6,556 bases of DNA from Acidobacteriaceae bacterium (lineage in GTDB: Bacteria; Acidobacteriota; Terriglobia; Terriglobales; Acidobacteriaceae): contig PLKU01000475.1 of NCBI GenBank assembly GCA_003140705.1, positions 1-6,556 on the forward strand. Direction: 5' to 3'. Positions 5,024 through 6,556 of this stretch are shown piece after piece; position 1 is the stretch's first letter, and every line of letters begins with the position of its first letter. Both the position numbers and the translations under genes were made by a program. Under the pieces are notes generated by a model, which saw only the letters and a list, made by a program, of their open reading frames with translations, was not told the origin of the DNA and searched no databases.

Positions 5024-6556
5024 ACCGTCGCTGTTCGGTCTTCTTTCCAACATTGCTCGCGGTCGCATTGATCGGCGCGCCCATTGTTGCCCAGGACCCT
5101 TCACTGCCCATGAATTCCCACTCATCGCCGCCTTCCGCCGAGCCGGGACTCCTGTTCTATCTTTCCGGTGACCTTGGATTCAATGCCGACTATGCCGCCG
5201 GCGGCATCGCCACTCCGAATTACCTTTCCGACATCAAGATTCTCCCTAGCGGCGCCAAGGGCTCCTATCTGCAATGCGGCAACCATCAACTGCTTTCCTA
5301 TTGGGCGCCGGGCAACATCTATGCGCAGCGTGGCACGCTTTCCTTTTTCTGGCGGTCGCGCGACCCCGTGGACGAGACAGCATTCCCAATCTTTCGCGTT
5401 GGCTACGCTGATCACTCCAGTTGGGACCAGGTGTGGCTGCGCATCGATTACAACGGCCATGGTTTCGATGCCTTCGTCACGGACCTGAACCTGGGCCGTA
5501 CACGCGTCTCTTATGACATGCCCAGTTTTCCCAAGCCGGACCAATGGGTAAATCTCACGCTCACCTGGGACGAGACGACTGGCATCCGTTTCTACGTCGA
5601 TGGCAAGATGGTTGCTGAAAAGGCTGCGACAGGCATGTTCGATGCAGGGCTGGATCAGTTCGGGCCCCATTCCCGCATCATCGGTCCAACAGGCGTTGAA
5701 AGCACATACAGCTATGACCGCGGCGGAGACCTCGACGAGGTGCGCATCTACGATCGCGCTCTCTCTGACGACAATGTTGCTTCGCTCGCTCAGGGCGAGA
5801 CCCCACAGAATATCCCCCCAGTCGCGCGCAGTTTCGAAAGCGCACGCACACAGAAGGAATGGTGGTTCCATTACGGCTGGAACCGTCCCGGCGATGTTCC
5901 CGCAGCCTTGCCAGCTGCCAACACCACCATTCGTAAAGTCCAGATCAACGATGCATACGACATTGGTCGCTGGTGGTGGCGAGCCAACGACGGCATCCGC
6001 GAAACCACGTGGCCGGGCGTCTATAATCGCTCGCGCCTCGTCGGCCGCTTCGACTACTTCCAACTTCCGGATTGGGATTGCTATGCGATCTCCGGCAAGA
6101 CTGTCACCTTCATCCTGCCACAGGAGCCGTGGAACCATTTGGAATTCAATGGCGGCGCATTCGGCAACATGACGTTGCTCATACCCGATGTCTCAGAATA
6201 TGCAGTTCGCCGCAGTGGGCTTGATGGAACAACGCTTCCCGGGAAAACTCTCTTTGAGCGACCCAGCGGCCAGGAGACGACCTTCCACGACCTTTCCGAG
6301 CCTGTCACCGGTGGCAAGCTGCGGTTCACCAACCTCGAGCAGGAGACGCCCATCGGCGAGTTGTCGGCGTATTACGTGCACCCGGGCAAGGAACCATCGG
6401 GCATCGCGCAGTTGAAGTATCGACTGACGGGCCGCGTGGAGGCTGACAATCCCAGTGTCGCGCCGCTGGCCGAATTCATCGCGGGACGATATCCGCCCGA
6501 AGAACGCATGACCATGGTCGCGCTGCCCGCCGGTGCGCCGCGCACGACGCGCAAGG
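5020..6556 (+). CDS. Secreted LamG / concanavalin-A-like domain protein (3' end outside window)
   Basis: The frame runs open from ATG 5020 to the right edge, giving 512 codons without a stop. GAGG at 5006-5009 lies ten bases before the ATG. Residues 1-25 are a clear Sec signal peptide: MNRR, a hydrophobic core, and likely cleavage after PIVA before QDP. Residues about 44-260 fit a LamG-type (Laminin_G_3) jelly roll: GTLSFFWR (105-112), VWLRIDYNG (138-146), QWVNLTLTWD (175-184) followed by IRFYVDGKMV (189-198), and the closing DLDEVRIYDRALSDD (237-251). Such domains usually bind carbohydrate or protein outside the cytoplasm. Residues about 270-385 form a second, Trp-rich region (EWWFHYGWNRPGD, IGRWWWRANDG, EPWNHLEFNGGAFG) that looks beta-rich and could be another binding or catalytic module; I do not recognise it. 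GC at third codon positions seems somewhat higher than in the sigma gene. Enzyme function cannot be assigned without the C-terminus. Confidence 0.85.
   Translation, partial: MNRRCSVFFPTLLAVALIGAPIVAQDPSLPMNSHSSPPSAEPGLLFYLSGDLGFNADYAAGGIATPNYLSDIKILPSGAKGSYLQCGNHQLLSYWAPGNIYAQRGTLSFFWRSRDPVDETAFPIFRVGYADHSSWDQVWLRIDYNGHGFDAFVTDLNLGRTRVSYDMPSFPKPDQWVNLTLTWDETTGIRFYVDGKMVAEKAATGMFDAGLDQFGPHSRIIGPTGVESTYSYDRGGDLDEVRIYDRALSDDNVASLAQGETPQNIPPVARSFESARTQKEWWFHYGWNRPGDVPAALPAANTTIRKVQINDAYDIGRWWWRANDGIRETTWPGVYNRSRLVGRFDYFQLPDWDCYAISGKTVTFILPQEPWNHLEFNGGAFGNMTLLIPDVSEYAVRRSGLDGTTLPGKTLFERPSGQETTFHDLSEPVTGGKLRFTNLEQETPIGELSAYYVHPGKEPSGIAQLKYRLTGRVEADNPSVAPLAEFIAGRYPPEERMTMVALPAGAPRTTRK

Noticed and set aside
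4800..5171. Plus-strand frame of 123 codons running into the LamG gene
   Set aside because: It overlaps the signal peptide and start of the LamG gene in another frame and is Arg-rich without a recognisable pattern.
5122..6138. Minus-strand open frame of 338 codons opposite the LamG gene
   Set aside because: It has no recognisable domain and lies opposite a frame with a signal peptide and clear LamG motifs. Long antisense frames are common where third positions are GC-rich.

Overview
The window looks like a chromosomal segment from a soil-type member of the Acidobacteriota, probably near Terriglobales. This is an inference from content, not a database match. It rests on moderate to high GC, an ECF-like sigma factor with a long N-terminal extension and its own zinc-finger anti-sigma factor, a secreted ARPP-1/DUF6569-type protein, and a secreted LamG-domain protein. 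No tRNA, rRNA, CRISPR array, integrase or complete insertion sequence was seen.

Layout from left to right. (1) 1-897, plus strand: a polytopic membrane protein whose frame is open at the left edge, so it is probably the C-terminal part of a longer DUF2339-like protein. (2) 898-991: a short convergent gap with two mutually exclusive inverted repeats and no U-tract. (3) 992-2191, minus strand: an exported ARPP-1/DUF6569-type protein. (4) 2192-2303: a 112-bp divergent gap with a good intrinsic-terminator-like hairpin plus T7 that points into the next operon. (5) 2304-3260 and 3257-4609, plus strand: a sigma-70 family factor and its membrane anti-sigma factor, coupled by an ATGA overlap. (6) 4610-5019: a gap of about 410 bp with no recognised gene, but with an unexplained open frame that ends in an ATGA overlap with the next gene. 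(7) 5020 to the right edge, plus strand: the N-terminal 512 codons of a secreted LamG/concanavalin-A-like protein.

How the genes may work together. The cytoplasmic zinc-finger domain of the anti-sigma factor should hold the sigma factor at the membrane. A transmembrane helix links it to a long Ala/Pro/Ser-rich periplasmic stalk and a C-terminal pair of Asp-box (BNR-like) motifs, which may form the sensor. The divergently transcribed ARPP-1 protein is also predicted to be exported and shares the control region with the sigma operon, so it is a natural candidate target or partner of the signalling pair. That link is inference only. The LamG protein may belong to a separate unit concerned with extracellular glycan or protein binding.
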